From assembly GCA_947498445.1 (NCBI GenBank), contig CANMLK010000015.1:1-32125 (forward strand): a DNA stretch of 32,125 nucleotides. The letters are read 5' to 3'. A model generated the notes under the pieces. That model saw only the letters and a list, made by a program, of their open reading frames with translations. It was not told where the DNA came from and searched no databases. A program made the position numbers and the translations under genes. Of this stretch, positions 16,871-26,368 are shown in pieces; positions within the stretch are counted from its first letter, which is position 1, and every line of letters begins with the position of its first letter. The stretch is from Beijerinckiaceae bacterium. GTDB taxonomy: Bacteria > Pseudomonadota > Alphaproteobacteria > Rhizobiales > Beijerinckiaceae.

Positions 16871-17263
16871 TTAGATCTCGAATCCGTACTGCCGCTTCAT
16901 GGCGCGAACTCTCGTCAGGCGATAGCCGAACGCCGCAAACAGGCAGAGGGTTACGAAAATCAGGCCAAAGAGGCGGGCTTCCCAGCTCAGGGCGGCGAGC
17001 GAGGCGGCTGGATTGGCAGGCAAGCGTGCAAGAAGCGCCACGATTCGCGCGCCGGGGATGACCGATTCCGCAAACAGGACAAAGTGGAGAAACCCCACCG
17101 CCGCAGCGAGCGCCGCTGAATATGCGAACGCCTGCCACATCGGCCGCCATGTCTGCGCCAACGCCCGCCCGGCCGAGAACGCGGCGGCGCCGCCAAGACT
17201 CACTGTCACAAGGAGAAAACTCCATGGGGCATAGGGCGAGGGAACCCACAGCAGATCGCCCAT
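16871..17263 (-). CDS. Small four-helix membrane protein coupled to livF (DUF6867-like)
   Basis: A 130-residue hydrophobic protein with about four membrane segments (around SFLLVTVSLGGAAAF, AFAYSAALAAAVGFLHFVLF, ARIVALLARL and LFGLIFVTLCLFAAFGY) and a basic C-terminus (RLTRVRAMKRQYGFEI). Its ATG overlaps the livF stop by one base (TGATG), so it is very likely made together with the Liv transporter. I associate this position and size with a family of uncharacterised alphaproteobacterial membrane proteins (DUF6867), but that assignment is from memory. It may be an accessory of the transporter; this is inference from the overlap alone. Confidence 0.75.
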   Translation of the reverse strand: MGDLLWVPSPYAPWSFLLVTVSLGGAAAFSAGRALAQTWRPMWQAFAYSAALAAAVGFLHFVLFAESVIPGARIVALLARLPANPAASLAALSWEARLFGLIFVTLCLFAAFGYRLTRVRAMKRQYGFEI

Positions 17264-17985
17264 CAATGCCCCCCTTCGAGATAAGCGGCGCGCACTTCCG
17301 GCCGCGCGAGCAATTCGCGGCCCGCGCCTTCCAACGTCACGAGACCATTGACCATCACATAGGCGCGGTGCGCCAACTCCAGCGCATGGTAGGCGTTTTG
17401 CTCAACAAGAAAAACGGTGAGCCCCTGTTCGCGATTGAGGTCGCGAATCACGTCGAAGATGAGTTTCACGACGATGGGCGCGAGGCCCAGCGACGGTTCG
17501 TCGAGCAACAGAAGCCGGGGGCGTGTCATGAGTGCGCGGGCGATGGCGAGCATCTGCTGTTCACCGCCTGACAATGTGCCGCCGCGCTGGTGCATCCGCT
17601 CCTTCAGACGCGGGAAGATCGCGAATATCCGGTCGAGATCGGCGCGGAAATTTGCGGGATCGCCAAGCGAGGCGCCCATCTGCAAGTTTTCCCACACGCT
17701 CATGCGCGCGAAAATGCGTCGGCCCTCTGGCGATTGCGCGACGCCAAGCCGCGCGATCTCATGCGAGGGCAAGTTCGTGATGTCGCGGCCGTTGAAAACA
17801 ATTCGGCCCCGGCGCGCGCGCGGCTCGCCAAAGATCGTCATCATCAGTGTGGATTTTCCTGCGCCGTTGGCGCCGATGAGCGCGACGATCTCGCCGTTAT
17901 TGACGTGAACGTCAACGCCCTTGAGCGCGGCGATGGAGCCGTAATAACTTTCAACGCCGGTGATGGAGAGCAGGGGCGCAGTCAT
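17263..17985 (-). CDS. livF: Branched-chain amino acid-type ABC transporter ATP-binding protein LivF
   Basis: 240 residues, the usual LivF size. Walker A is GANGAGKST (about 38-46), then the family block VAQSPEGRRIFARMSVWENL, signature LSGGEQQMLAIARAL and Walker B LLLLDEPSLGLAP. It is one of two ATPases energising the importer at the inner membrane. The start overlaps the livG stop by 4 nt (ATGA), and the stop overlaps the start of the small membrane gene. Confidence 0.96.
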   Translation of the reverse strand: MTAPLLSITGVESYYGSIAALKGVDVHVNNGEIVALIGANGAGKSTLMMTIFGEPRARRGRIVFNGRDITNLPSHEIARLGVAQSPEGRRIFARMSVWENLQMGASLGDPANFRADLDRIFAIFPRLKERMHQRGGTLSGGEQQMLAIARALMTRPRLLLLDEPSLGLAPIVVKLIFDVIRDLNREQGLTVFLVEQNAYHALELAHRAYVMVNGLVTLEGAGRELLARPEVRAAYLEGGH

Positions 17986-18908
17986 TCGTGCGCCTCGCGG
18001 GCGATTTCGGCGACGACGTGTTCGGCCTCCGCCGCGTCCGCTACGCCAAGGTAGGCGGCGATCACGTTGGTGTCGTTGCGCACGAAGTCGGGCGGTCCAT
18101 CGGAGATCAGCGCGCCGTAATCCAGCACGACGACATGGTCGGAAATGTTCATCACCACGCTCATGTCGTGCTCGATGATGAGAATGGATGTGTCGTGTTC
18201 GTCGCGGATGAGGCGCAGCAGGTTGGCGAGTTCGCCTGACTCGCGGGGATTCAGGCCTGCGGCGGGCTCATCAAGGCACAGGAGTGCGGGGCCGGTGCAC
18301 ATGGCGCGCGCGATCTCCAGTCTGCGCTGGTCGCCGTAGGGCAGGGCGCCGGCGGGATCGTCGGCGCGGTGTTCAAGCCCGATGCGCTCAAGCCAGGCGC
18401 GGGCCGTCTCGATGGCCGCCGCCTCAGCCCTTCGCCAGGAGGGGGCCGAAAGGAGACCAAGGATCGACCAGCCAGAGGCGCGCATCAACGAATTGTGCTG
18501 CGCGACAACGAGATTTTCCAGCGTGGTCATGCCCGGGAACAGGCGAATGTTCTGAAACGTGCGCGCCACGCGCGCCTTTGCCGCGATCTCGAAATCCGGC
18601 ATGCGCTCAAGCAGATAAATATCGCCGGACGCCAGTTGCGCGTGGCGTTTTCCGGTTTTCGTAAGCGCGCGCACTTCCTGCGCATCGGCGCGGCCTTCGC
18701 GCGCAAACGCAAGTCGCCCTTGGGTTGGTTTGTAAAAACCGGTGACGCAGTTGAAGAGGGTTGTCTTGCCCGCGCCGTTAGGGCCAATCAGCGCGGTGAT
18801 ATCGCCGCGCCCAACGCTGAACGACACATCGTTCACGGCGACAAGTCCGCCAAAGCGCATCGAGAGATGTTCGACGCGCAGGATCGGGTCTGTCTTCCAG
18901 CGGCTCAT
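17982..18908 (-). CDS. livG: Branched-chain amino acid-type ABC transporter ATP-binding protein LivG
   Basis: 308 residues, somewhat longer than the typical 250-260 of LivG. Walker [10 protein letters not shown] (about 42-50), [20 protein letters not shown], the degenerate signature [15 protein letters not shown] and Walker [14 protein letters not shown] are all LivG hallmarks. The extra length comes from an insertion of about 30 residues between the Walker A region and the Q-loop (around [20 protein letters not shown]) and a longer acidic C-terminal tail. It pairs with LivF. It overlaps livM by 4 nt (ATGA). Confidence 0.95.
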   Translation of the reverse strand: MSRWKTDPILRVEHLSMRFGGLVAVNDVSFSVGRGDITALIGPNGAGKTTLFNCVTGFYKPTQGRLAFAREGRADAQEVRALTKTGKRHAQLASGDIYLLERMPDFEIAAKARVARTFQNIRLFPGMTTLENLVVAQHNSLMRASGWSILGLLSAPSWRRAEAAAIETARAWLERIGLEHRADDPAGALPYGDQRRLEIARAMCTGPALLCLDEPAAGLNPRESGELANLLRLIRDEHDTSILIIEHDMSVVMNISDHVVVLDYGALISDGPPDFVRNDTNVIAAYLGVADAAEAEHVVAEIAREAHE

Positions 18909-20434
18909 CCGTGGCCCTCTTTCACGAGGGAGCCGGATACGCTGCGGCGTTCTTTCAGAAAGATCGAGGGTTCGCGAGTCGAGATGAGTCCGCGCGGTTT
19001 CCAGATCATCATCAAGACCATGGCGAGGCCGAAGATGAGCATGCGGTATTGGTTGGGATCGAAATCGTTGCCGAACAGCACTTTCAGGAAATCGAGTTCG
19101 CGCAGAATTTCCGTGCCGCCGACCATGGCGATTGCCGCGAGCGCAACGCCAATCTGCGAGCCCATGCCGCCGAGCACGACAATCGCGAGGATGGTCGCTG
19201 ATTCCATGAAGGTGAAAGAGTTTGGATTGATGAAGCCTTGACGTACGGCGAAAAATGCGCCGGCAAGCCCGCCAAACATCGCGCCAAGGGCAAAGGCGGT
19301 GAGCTTGGTGTTGGTCGTGTTCACACCCAGCGAGCGACAGGCGATTTCATCTTCGCGTAGCGCCTCCCACGCGCGGCCAATCGGTAAGCGGCGCAACCGG
19401 ATTGTCACGATGTTGGTGATCAGAGCCAAAACGAGGATGAGATAGAACAGGAAGATCGTGCGGTGGATTGGCGAGAAGGCGATGCCGAATGTCGCCGCAA
19501 ATCCATTCTCGGCGGTTGTGAACGGAAGACCGAAAAACGAGACGCGGGGAATCGACGATATTCCCGCCTCGCCATTCGTCAGGTCCACCCAATTGGTGAG
19601 CACAATGGTGACGATTTCGCCGAACGCGAGCGTGACCAGCGCTAGATAATCGCCGCGTAATCGCAGCACGGGAAATCCCAGCAATATGCCACAGAAGGCG
19701 GCGAGAATCCCCGCAAGCGGCAGACATATCCAGAAGGACAGGCCGAATGTCGTCGCCAGCAGCGCATAGGCGTAGGCGCCCACGGCATAGAAGGCGACGT
19801 AGCCCAGATCGAGCAGGCCTGCGAGACCCACAACGATGTTCAGGCCCCAGCCAAGCATTACATAGATGAGGATCTGGACGCCGTAATTGTTGATCCACTT
19901 CAGCGAGCCTTGCGGGCCAAGCCAAGCCAGCAAAACAAGCGGATAGGCGATGACAAAGCCAAGCGCCACGACGCCGACCAGATTGATATAGCCATTTGTG
20001 CGCGAAGCCTTTGAGGCTTGCGGCGCAGCGATGGGACGCTCAGGCGCGGTTCGGCCTTCACGCTCGAAGTAAAGTCCCGCAGCCAGCAGCGTTGAGCCGC
20101 CCGCTGCAAACCAGAGCGCAAGGCCGATCTGCGGCCGGTCGGGAAAAATCATCAGGCCAATGGCAAGCAAATCAGCAAGCGCGCCACTGATGGCGAGCGC
20201 GCGGGCGCGCCAGTCGTCGAGGATGGAGGACAGAAAGCGCGCCACGAAAATCGCGATCATCGCCACGCCCACAAACGGCCAGCGTTCTTCGAGAACGAGG
20301 CGGTTGTTCATGTCCGCTTCAACGCGCAGCGCAAGAATCGGGAATGATAGAAGCGCTGCGACTAGCCCCGCAAATGACGCCTCGCGCAGCGCCGTCTGCA
20401 CGCGTGTTGGTCGTTTGGCTGCGGCGTCGTCCAT
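18905..20434 (-). CDS. livM: Branched-chain amino acid-type ABC transporter permease LivM (long form)
   Basis: 509 residues. The C-terminal 330 form a LivM permease domain: [40 protein letters not shown], the coupling block [20 protein letters not shown] and [16 protein letters not shown]. The N-terminal 165 residues add several extra membrane segments before a linker ([20 protein letters not shown]); long LivM proteins with such an extension are known. It forms the transmembrane pathway with LivH. It starts 4 nt after the livH stop. Confidence 0.95.
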   Translation of the reverse strand: MDDAAAKRPTRVQTALREASFAGLVAALLSFPILALRVEADMNNRLVLEERWPFVGVAMIAIFVARFLSSILDDWRARALAISGALADLLAIGLMIFPDRPQIGLALWFAAGGSTLLAAGLYFEREGRTAPERPIAAPQASKASRTNGYINLVGVVALGFVIAYPLVLLAWLGPQGSLKWINNYGVQILIYVMLGWGLNIVVGLAGLLDLGYVAFYAVGAYAYALLATTFGLSFWICLPLAGILAAFCGILLGFPVLRLRGDYLALVTLAFGEIVTIVLTNWVDLTNGEAGISSIPRVSFFGLPFTTAENGFAATFGIAFSPIHRTIFLFYLILVLALITNIVTIRLRRLPIGRAWEALREDEIACRSLGVNTTNTKLTAFALGAMFGGLAGAFFAVRQGFINPNSFTFMESATILAIVVLGGMGSQIGVALAAIAMVGGTEILRELDFLKVLFGNDFDPNQYRMLIFGLAMVLMMIWKPRGLISTREPSIFLKERRSVSGSLVKEGHG

Positions 20435-20438
20435 GGGC

Positions 20439-21362
20439 TCAGACCTTCTCGACTTCCGGGCGTCCGAGCAGACCGGAAGGCATGAAGATCAGAACAATGA
20501 TGAGGATCGAGAACGCGGCGGCGTTTTTGTAGTCGCTGGACACATAGGCCGCCCACAGCACCTCGATCAGTCCAATGAGCAGGCCGCCCAGTACGGCGCC
20601 GGGGATCGAGCCGATGCCGCCAAGCACGGCGGCGGTGAACGCCTTCACGCCCGGGATGAATCCATCGTCAAAGCGCACGACGCCATATTGCAGGAGGTAA
20701 AGCGTGCCCGCGACCGAGGCCAGCATGGCGCCGATGATGAATGTAATCGACACAGTCCTGTCGACGTTGACGCCAAGAAGCGCCGCCATCTTGCGGTCCT
20801 GCTCGACGGCGCGCTGGGCGCGGCCGAGCGCGGTTTTTTGCACCACGTACCAGAAGATGGTGAGGAGGATGGCGGTGGCGGCCATGATGATGATCTGGCG
20901 CGATGAGATGGTCACCGCGTTTGCCGCGCCGGGCTGTCCGTAAAGATAGAAAACATGCTCCAGAATTGGCGGCATGGGCTTGTTGCGCGGCCCCTGGGTC
21001 ACCTGCACGAAGTTCATCAGGAAGATCGACATGCCGATGGCGGAGATCAGCGGGGCGAGGCGGAATGAGCCGCGCAATGGCCGGTACGCCATTTTTTCGA
21101 TGGCCCAACTCCACACCGATGTCAGGATCATCGCCGCCACCATCACAAGGAAGAGGACGAGATAAATCGACGGGATTGCAAACAGAGTGGTCAAGGCGAG
21201 CAGGATGATCAGCGCAATGAAGGTCGACACCATGAAGACGTCGCCGTGGGCGAAGTTCACCATGCCGATGATGCCGAACACCATCGTGTAGCCGATGGCG
21301 ATGAGGCCGTAGATCGATCCGAGCGTGAGTCCGTTGATCAATTGCTGAAGAAAATTCTCCAT
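20439..21362 (-). CDS. livH: Branched-chain amino acid-type ABC transporter permease LivH
   Basis: 307 residues with about eight membrane segments and LivH-typical blocks: [32 protein letters not shown], the coupling loop [20 protein letters not shown] and [20 protein letters not shown]. The ATG at 21362 (MENFLQQL) was chosen as the canonical LivH start; the tracked ORF extends 18 residues upstream without family support. It is the first gene of the livH-livM-livG-livF-small membrane protein operon. Confidence 0.95.
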   Translation of the reverse strand: MENFLQQLINGLTLGSIYGLIAIGYTMVFGIIGMVNFAHGDVFMVSTFIALIILLALTTLFAIPSIYLVLFLVMVAAMILTSVWSWAIEKMAYRPLRGSFRLAPLISAIGMSIFLMNFVQVTQGPRNKPMPPILEHVFYLYGQPGAANAVTISSRQIIIMAATAILLTIFWYVVQKTALGRAQRAVEQDRKMAALLGVNVDRTVSITFIIGAMLASVAGTLYLLQYGVVRFDDGFIPGVKAFTAAVLGGIGSIPGAVLGGLLIGLIEVLWAAYVSSDYKNAAAFSILIIVLIFMPSGLLGRPEVEKV

Positions 21363-21482
21363 GCGCCCCGCAGCTGTTGTCCGGCGGCAGATTCGCCGGT
21401 TGGTGGAAGCTAGCAACCCCGACGTAGCGGGGCAATCGCGGACGATGTCTGCAAGCGCGATGTCCGCAGGAAGCAGTCCAGA

Positions 21483-21863
21483 CTAGACGCCCGCTTCCTT
21501 GAAGAACGCTTCGGCTTCCTTGAAAGCGTGGTTGGCGGCGGGCACGCTGGCGTAGACCGCACACTGGATCAGGATTTCCTTGATTTCGTCGCGGGTGAGG
21601 CCGTTGTTCAGCGCCCCGCGCAGGTGCAGACGAAATTCGTCCCACTGGGCGTTGGCCACGCATACACTCAGCACGACAATGGAGCGGGCGCGCCGGTCGA
21701 GGCCGGGCCGCTGCCAAACGTCGCCCCACGCGGTGCGCGTGATGTAGTCCACCCAATCGGCGTTGAAAGCGCTGCGGTTGGCGAGCGAACGGTCAACCCA
21801 TTCGTCGCCCAGCACCTCGCGCCGCGTCGCTTCGCCCGTCTTGCGCCGGGCCTCGTCGTCCAT
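21483..21863 (-). CDS. pcaC: 4-carboxymuconolactone decarboxylase
   Basis: 126 residues, the standard length for single-domain PcaC. It contains VLGDEWVDRSLANRSAFNAD, TRTAWGDVWQRPGLDRRARS and LHLRGALNNGLTRDEIKEIL with the HL-x-GA block of the carboxymuconolactone decarboxylase family. The enzyme decarboxylates gamma-carboxymuconolactone to beta-ketoadipate enol-lactone in the protocatechuate branch of the beta-ketoadipate pathway. Its product is the substrate of the preceding gene, pcaD, and the genes share TGATG (1-nt overlap). No other pca genes are in the window. Confidence 0.93.
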   Translation of the reverse strand: MDDEARRKTGEATRREVLGDEWVDRSLANRSAFNADWVDYITRTAWGDVWQRPGLDRRARSIVVLSVCVANAQWDEFRLHLRGALNNGLTRDEIKEILIQCAVYASVPAANHAFKEAEAFFKEAGV

Positions 21864-23110
21864 CAGCGCCGACCTCTGGCGTTTTTGCGCGCGGCCTTCT
21901 TTGACGCCGTCTTTGATGCTTTTTTGGCGGGCTTCTTCGCTGCCGTTCTTGTGGGCTTTTTGACCGCCTTTTTGGCGACCTTCCTGGCCGTTTTCTTTAC
22001 GATGGCCTTCGTGGATTTTTTGGCTGCTTTCTTTGTGGCCTTTTTGGCGACCTTCTTGGCGACCTTCTTTGAAGCCTGCTTGGCAGTCTTCTTGGCTGCT
22101 TTCTTCGCCACTTGTTTTAAAGCCTTGGGAGCAGCTTTCTTAGAGGCCTTCTTGGTAGCGGCCTTTACGCTCTTCTTCGCAGCTTTTTTGGCTCCCTTGG
22201 TCGCCGCTTTTGCAGCGGGGGCTTTGCTCGCTTTCTTGGTCGCTTTCTTCGCAGCTTTCCTGGTCGCCTTTTCGGGGGGCGTCTTGGCTGGCTTCTCTAC
22301 CATTGCCGCCTTGGCTGGCTGTGTGGCGGCGGGAGCCGTCAGGAAGGAGACAATCGTGCGCGTAAATTCGTTGGCTGCTTCGATGTTGGACAGATGCGCG
22401 GCTTCCAGCGCCACCAGCCGGGCGCCGGGGATGTGGTCTGCGATCAGCCCGCCAGCGGTGGGCGGCGTCGCTGCGTCCTGGGTGCCGACAATCACCAGCA
22501 CGCGGTTTTTAACGCCGCGGATCGCCTCACGCTGGTCCGCGTCGCGCAGCGCGGCGGCGGTGGCGGCGTAGGCCTCCGCCGATGTGGAGCGGAAACGCGC
22601 CGCCATGGCGTCCACCTCCGCAGGCGCGCGCTCCTGAAAATCGCGGGTGAACCAGCGGTCCATCGTGCCCGGCGCCATGGCGTCCAGCCCCTCCGCCAGC
22701 GCCTGTTTGATGCGGGCGTTCCACACGTCGGGGTGGCCAAAGCAGGCGTTTGTGTTGGAGAGAATCGCACGATCAATGCGCTCTGGCGCGTTGATCATCA
22801 GCCACATGCCCACCGCTCCGCCCAGCGACAGGCCCATGAAATGGGCTTTCTTGACCTTGAGCGCGTCGAGGATGGCCAGCGCGTCGCGTCCCAGTTGCTC
22901 GACGGAATAGGGCCCCGGCGTTGGTTCACTCAGGCCATGGCCGCGCGAATCGTAGCGGATGACCCGGAAGCGCCGCGTCAGGGAGGGCATTTGCGGCTCC
23001 CACTGGCTGAGATCCGAGCCCAGTGAGTGCGCGATGAGGAGCGCGGGCGCTCTGTCGTCGCCCTCAACCGAGACGTTGAAGGAAACGTCGCCGAGCTTGA
23101 TTTCCGCCAT
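21863..23110 (-). CDS. pcaD: 3-oxoadipate enol-lactonase with a C-terminal histone-H1-like Lys/Ala tail
   Basis: The 415-residue product has a complete PcaD alpha/beta hydrolase domain (about 1-258). The nucleophile elbow is FMGLSLGGAV with Ser95, the acid is Asp212 in VIVGTQDAATPP, and the histidine is His239 in LEAAHLSNIE. It hydrolyses beta-ketoadipate enol-lactone to beta-ketoadipate. PcaD is normally about 260 residues. Here about 155 more follow, made almost only of Lys, Ala, Thr, Ser, Val and Arg in AAKKA/ATKKAS-like repeats, ending KKAARKNARGRR. Such tails occur in bacterial H1-like proteins and AlgP and are expected to be disordered and to bind DNA, RNA or other polyanions. Stop and pcaC start overlap, so the tail is in the natural reading frame. 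Confidence 0.92.
   Translation of the reverse strand: MAEIKLGDVSFNVSVEGDDRAPALLIAHSLGSDLSQWEPQMPSLTRRFRVIRYDSRGHGLSEPTPGPYSVEQLGRDALAILDALKVKKAHFMGLSLGGAVGMWLMINAPERIDRAILSNTNACFGHPDVWNARIKQALAEGLDAMAPGTMDRWFTRDFQERAPAEVDAMAARFRSTSAEAYAATAAALRDADQREAIRGVKNRVLVIVGTQDAATPPTAGGLIADHIPGARLVALEAAHLSNIEAANEFTRTIVSFLTAPAATQPAKAAMVEKPAKTPPEKATRKAAKKATKKASKAPAAKAATKGAKKAAKKSVKAATKKASKKAAPKALKQVAKKAAKKTAKQASKKVAKKVAKKATKKAAKKSTKAIVKKTARKVAKKAVKKPTRTAAKKPAKKASKTASKKAARKNARGRR
21866..22330 (-). repeat. Degenerate Lys/Ala codon repeat encoding the H1-like tail of PcaD
   Basis: This stretch codes residues 261-415 of the PcaD fusion. The DNA is a diverged array of GCC/GCG/GCT and AAG/AAA codons with repeated units such as AAGAAGGTCGCCAAAAAGG. 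It gives long open frames on the opposite strand that are artefacts of the repeat. Codon variation between units argues that the amino acid pattern, not the DNA, is being kept. Confidence 0.85.
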
Positions 23111-23186
23111 TGCAGCCCCCCGAGCCAGACGCCAGCATATCTGGCGAAAATTTTCAGTTCGCCTCTGCTAGCGTTCACGCGCTCCA

Positions 23187-23236
23187 AGCGCAACAGGCGA
23201 GCGCAACAGGCGAGCGCAACAGGCGAGCGCAACAGG
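23187..23236. repeat. 13-bp tandem repeat, 3.8 copies, between pcaD and coxG
   Basis: AGCGCAACAGGCG is repeated head to tail at 23187, 23200 and 23213, with an 11-base partial copy at 23226. The copies are identical. The array sits in the 240-bp intergenic region between the divergent pcaD and coxG genes, 77 nt upstream of pcaD and 115 nt upstream of coxG. Confidence 0.95.
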
Positions 23237-23350
23237 ACTGCACGTTTTGCAGCAGCCTGTCGCGTTTGAAAGTGCGCGCGGCGACATCGCCCTTTACGGG
23301 GCGCACGGTCCAAGACATAAGTCGTCCCAGCCAACGCGAGGGAACCATAT

Positions 23351-23803
23351 ATGGCGATGACGATGAAGGGGGAGGTTCACCTCCCGGCCGAGCGGCAGAA
23401 GGTTTGGGACATGCTCAATGACCCGGAAGTGCTCAAGCAGTGCATCCCCGGCTGCCAGGAGCTTGAAAAGACCTCGGACACGTCCTTCAAGGCGATCGCC
23501 AAAATCAAAGTCGGGCCCGTCAGCGCAACCTTCAAGGGCAACGTCGAACTCACCGACCTCGACCCGCCGAATGGCTACAAGATTTCGGGGCAAGGCGAGG
23601 GTGGCATCGCGGGCTTCGCCAAGGGTGGCGCGGTCGTGGGCCTGTCGGACGCGCCGCAGGGCGGCACCATCCTCAGCTACAATGTGGAAGCCAACGTCGG
23701 CGGCAAGATCGCCCAGCTCGGCGGCCGTCTCATTGACGGGGTCGCCAAGAAAAACGCGGACGCCTTCTTCTCGAAGTTCGTCGAGGTCGTCAGCAAGGCG
23801 TAA
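23351..23803 (+). CDS. coxG: CoxG-like SRPBCC protein (carbon monoxide dehydrogenase subunit G family)
   Basis: 150 residues matching the CoxG family: [20 protein letters not shown] at the N-terminus, [12 protein letters not shown], and [19 protein letters not shown], a START-like helix-grip fold. In Oligotropha CoxG helps anchor CO dehydrogenase at the membrane; in other clusters relatives accompany various molybdenum hydroxylases. The C-terminus ([20 protein letters not shown]) is the usual end of the short form without a membrane anchor. It is the first gene of the plus-strand cox series. Confidence 0.9.
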   Translation: MAMTMKGEVHLPAERQKVWDMLNDPEVLKQCIPGCQELEKTSDTSFKAIAKIKVGPVSATFKGNVELTDLDPPNGYKISGQGEGGIAGFAKGGAVVGLSDAPQGGTILSYNVEANVGGKIAQLGGRLIDGVAKKNADAFFSKFVEVVSKA

Positions 23804-23961
23804 TGGCCGTATAGGCTTGACCGCGCGGCGGCGGGCTCGCAAATTGTAGGTCACGCGGGCGCCAGTTGCGCCCGATCCCCGCAAATTCCATGGCGCTTGC
23901 GCGATCCGCGCGCGGCGCATCCACCTCACAGGGTGGAGATCGGCATTCAGGAGAAAATTGT

Positions 23962-24441
23962 ATGCCCAAGGTTTCGATGACCGTGAACGGCAAGCCGGTG
24001 TCCGCCGACGTTGATCCGCGCACGCTGCTTGTACAGTTTTTGCGTGAGACCCTGCGTCTGACCGGCACGCACGTTGGTTGCGACACGAGCCAGTGCGGCT
24101 GCTGCGTGGTTCACGTCGACGGCGTCGCCATGAAGTCCTGCACGCTGCTGGCGCTTACCGCCGATGGCGCGAACGTTTTGACAATCGAGGGCCTCGCCAC
24201 GGATGGCAAGCTGCATCCGATGCAGGAAGCCTTCCGTGAGAATCACGGCCTGCAATGCGGTTTCTGCACGCCGGGCATGATCATGTCCGCAGTCGACATC
24301 GTGCGCCGCAAGGGCAGCGAGCTGGATGAAAAGACCATCCGCCACGAGCTGGAAGGCAACATCTGCCGCTGCACGGGCTACCACAATATCGTCAAGGCGA
24401 TCGCCGCTGGCGCCGCCGCCATGGCGCCGGCAGCCGAATAA
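23962..24441 (+). CDS. coxS: Molybdenum hydroxylase small subunit, 2x[2Fe-2S] (CoxS type)
   Basis: 159 residues with the full two-cluster pattern: an N-terminal plant-type ferredoxin domain with [16 protein letters not shown] and a later cysteine in MKSC (about 40-62), and a C-terminal helical domain with [12 protein letters not shown] and [12 protein letters not shown] (about 102-142). It carries electrons from the molybdenum centre to FAD. The ATG at 23962 has CAGGAG 8 nt upstream and gives the canonical N-terminus; the tracked ORF begins too early. In related operons the large subunit gene sits next to it; here the FAD subunit follows directly. Confidence 0.95.
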   Translation: MPKVSMTVNGKPVSADVDPRTLLVQFLRETLRLTGTHVGCDTSQCGCCVVHVDGVAMKSCTLLALTADGANVLTIEGLATDGKLHPMQEAFRENHGLQCGFCTPGMIMSAVDIVRRKGSELDEKTIRHELEGNICRCTGYHNIVKAIAAGAAAMAPAAE

Positions 24442-24479
24442 CGTAGCCGCGCGCGACACAAATACGGGGAGCTTCAACG

Positions 24480-25283
24480 ATGTACCAGTTCGCCTATCAC
24501 CGGCCGGACACAGCGCGCAAAGCCGTCAATACGGCCGCCAAATCCGAGGATTCCAAATTCCTCGCCGGCGGCATGACGCTGCTGCCAACCATGAAACAGC
24601 GCCTTGCGGCGCCCACAGGGCTGATCGATCTTTCCCGCTGCGACGACATGCGCGGCATCGAGGTGAAGGGTCGTAACGTCGTCATTGGCGCCATGATGCG
24701 CCATTTCGACGTCGCCAATTCCGACATCGTGAAGGAGAAGATCCCCGCGCTTGCCGACCTTGCAGGCATGATCGGCGATCCCGCCGTGCGCCATCGCGGC
24801 ACGATTGGCGGCTCCGTCGCCAACAATGATCCGGCGGCCGACTATCCGTCCGCCGTGCTCGCGCTGGGCGCGACGGTGATCACCAACAAGCGCAAGATTC
24901 CGGCGGATGAGTTCTTCAACGGCCTGTTCGAAACGGCTCTTGAAGAGGGCGAACTGATCACGAAGATTTCGTTCCCGATCCCCAACAAGGCGGCTTACGA
25001 GAAGTTTCGCAATCCCGCTTCGCGCTACGCCATCGTTGGCGTGTTCGTCGCCAAGAAGGGCAGGGACGTGCGCGTCACTGTCACGGGCGCGGGTTCGGGC
25101 GGTGTGTTCCGCGCGGGCAAGCTCGAGGCGGCGCTGACTGCGAAGTTCCATCCCAAGGGGCTCGACGGCCTGACGTTCCCGGCCGAAGGCCTGAACACGG
25201 ACATCCACGCCGACGCCGAATATCGCGCGCATCTGATCATGGTGATGACGCGCCGAGCCGTGCAAAAGGCGCTGGCCAAGTAA
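24480..25283 (+). CDS. coxM: Molybdenum hydroxylase medium subunit, FAD-binding (CoxM type)
   Basis: 267 residues. The two FAD-binding motifs of the family are present: LAGGMTLLP (about 29-37) and GTIGGSVANNDPAADYP (about 106-122). The C-terminal CO_deh_flav_C domain follows from about residue 170. It takes electrons from the iron-sulfur subunit and passes them to an external acceptor. The gene lies 38 nt after coxS and ends 25 nt before a strong terminator. No gene for the large molybdopterin subunit is found anywhere in the window. Confidence 0.94.
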   Translation: MYQFAYHRPDTARKAVNTAAKSEDSKFLAGGMTLLPTMKQRLAAPTGLIDLSRCDDMRGIEVKGRNVVIGAMMRHFDVANSDIVKEKIPALADLAGMIGDPAVRHRGTIGGSVANNDPAADYPSAVLALGATVITNKRKIPADEFFNGLFETALEEGELITKISFPIPNKAAYEKFRNPASRYAIVGVFVAKKGRDVRVTVTGAGSGGVFRAGKLEAALTAKFHPKGLDGLTFPAEGLNTDIHADAEYRAHLIMVMTRRAVQKALAK

Positions 25284-25308
25284 GCGTTTTACGCGCGGAC
25301 GAGACTAC

Positions 25309-25337
25309 AATCCCTCCCCATCGGGGAGGGATTTTTG
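25309..25337 (+). terminator. Rho-independent terminator after coxM
   Basis: AATCCCTCCCC-ATC-GGGGAGGGATT is a perfect 11-bp stem with a 3-nt loop, running into TTTTTGTTTTT. It divides the structural genes (coxG-S-M) from the accessory genes (coxD onward). Confidence 0.9.
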
Positions 25338-25389
25338 TTTTTGGCGGGCGCCTGCGCTATAAGCAGCCGCCTTGACGGGGAAGTTTAGC

Positions 25390-26340
<951 letters not shown>

Positions 26341-26368
26341 CACGCGCACGACGGGGGCGAAGCAGAAC

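Noticed and set aside
21528-22571. Long plus-strand ORF rich in Phe/Ala/Leu that looks like a membrane protein
   Set aside because: It is the complement of the Lys/Ala codon repeats of PcaD and of pcaC. Long open frames opposite such repeats are expected.
23187-23236. CRISPR array
   Set aside because: The 13-bp copies are directly adjacent with no spacers, and no cas genes are present.
23351-25283. Calling the cluster a true carbon monoxide dehydrogenase
   Set aside because: Substrate specificity rests on the CoxL active-site loop, which is not in the window; only the family of molybdenum hydroxylases can be claimed.
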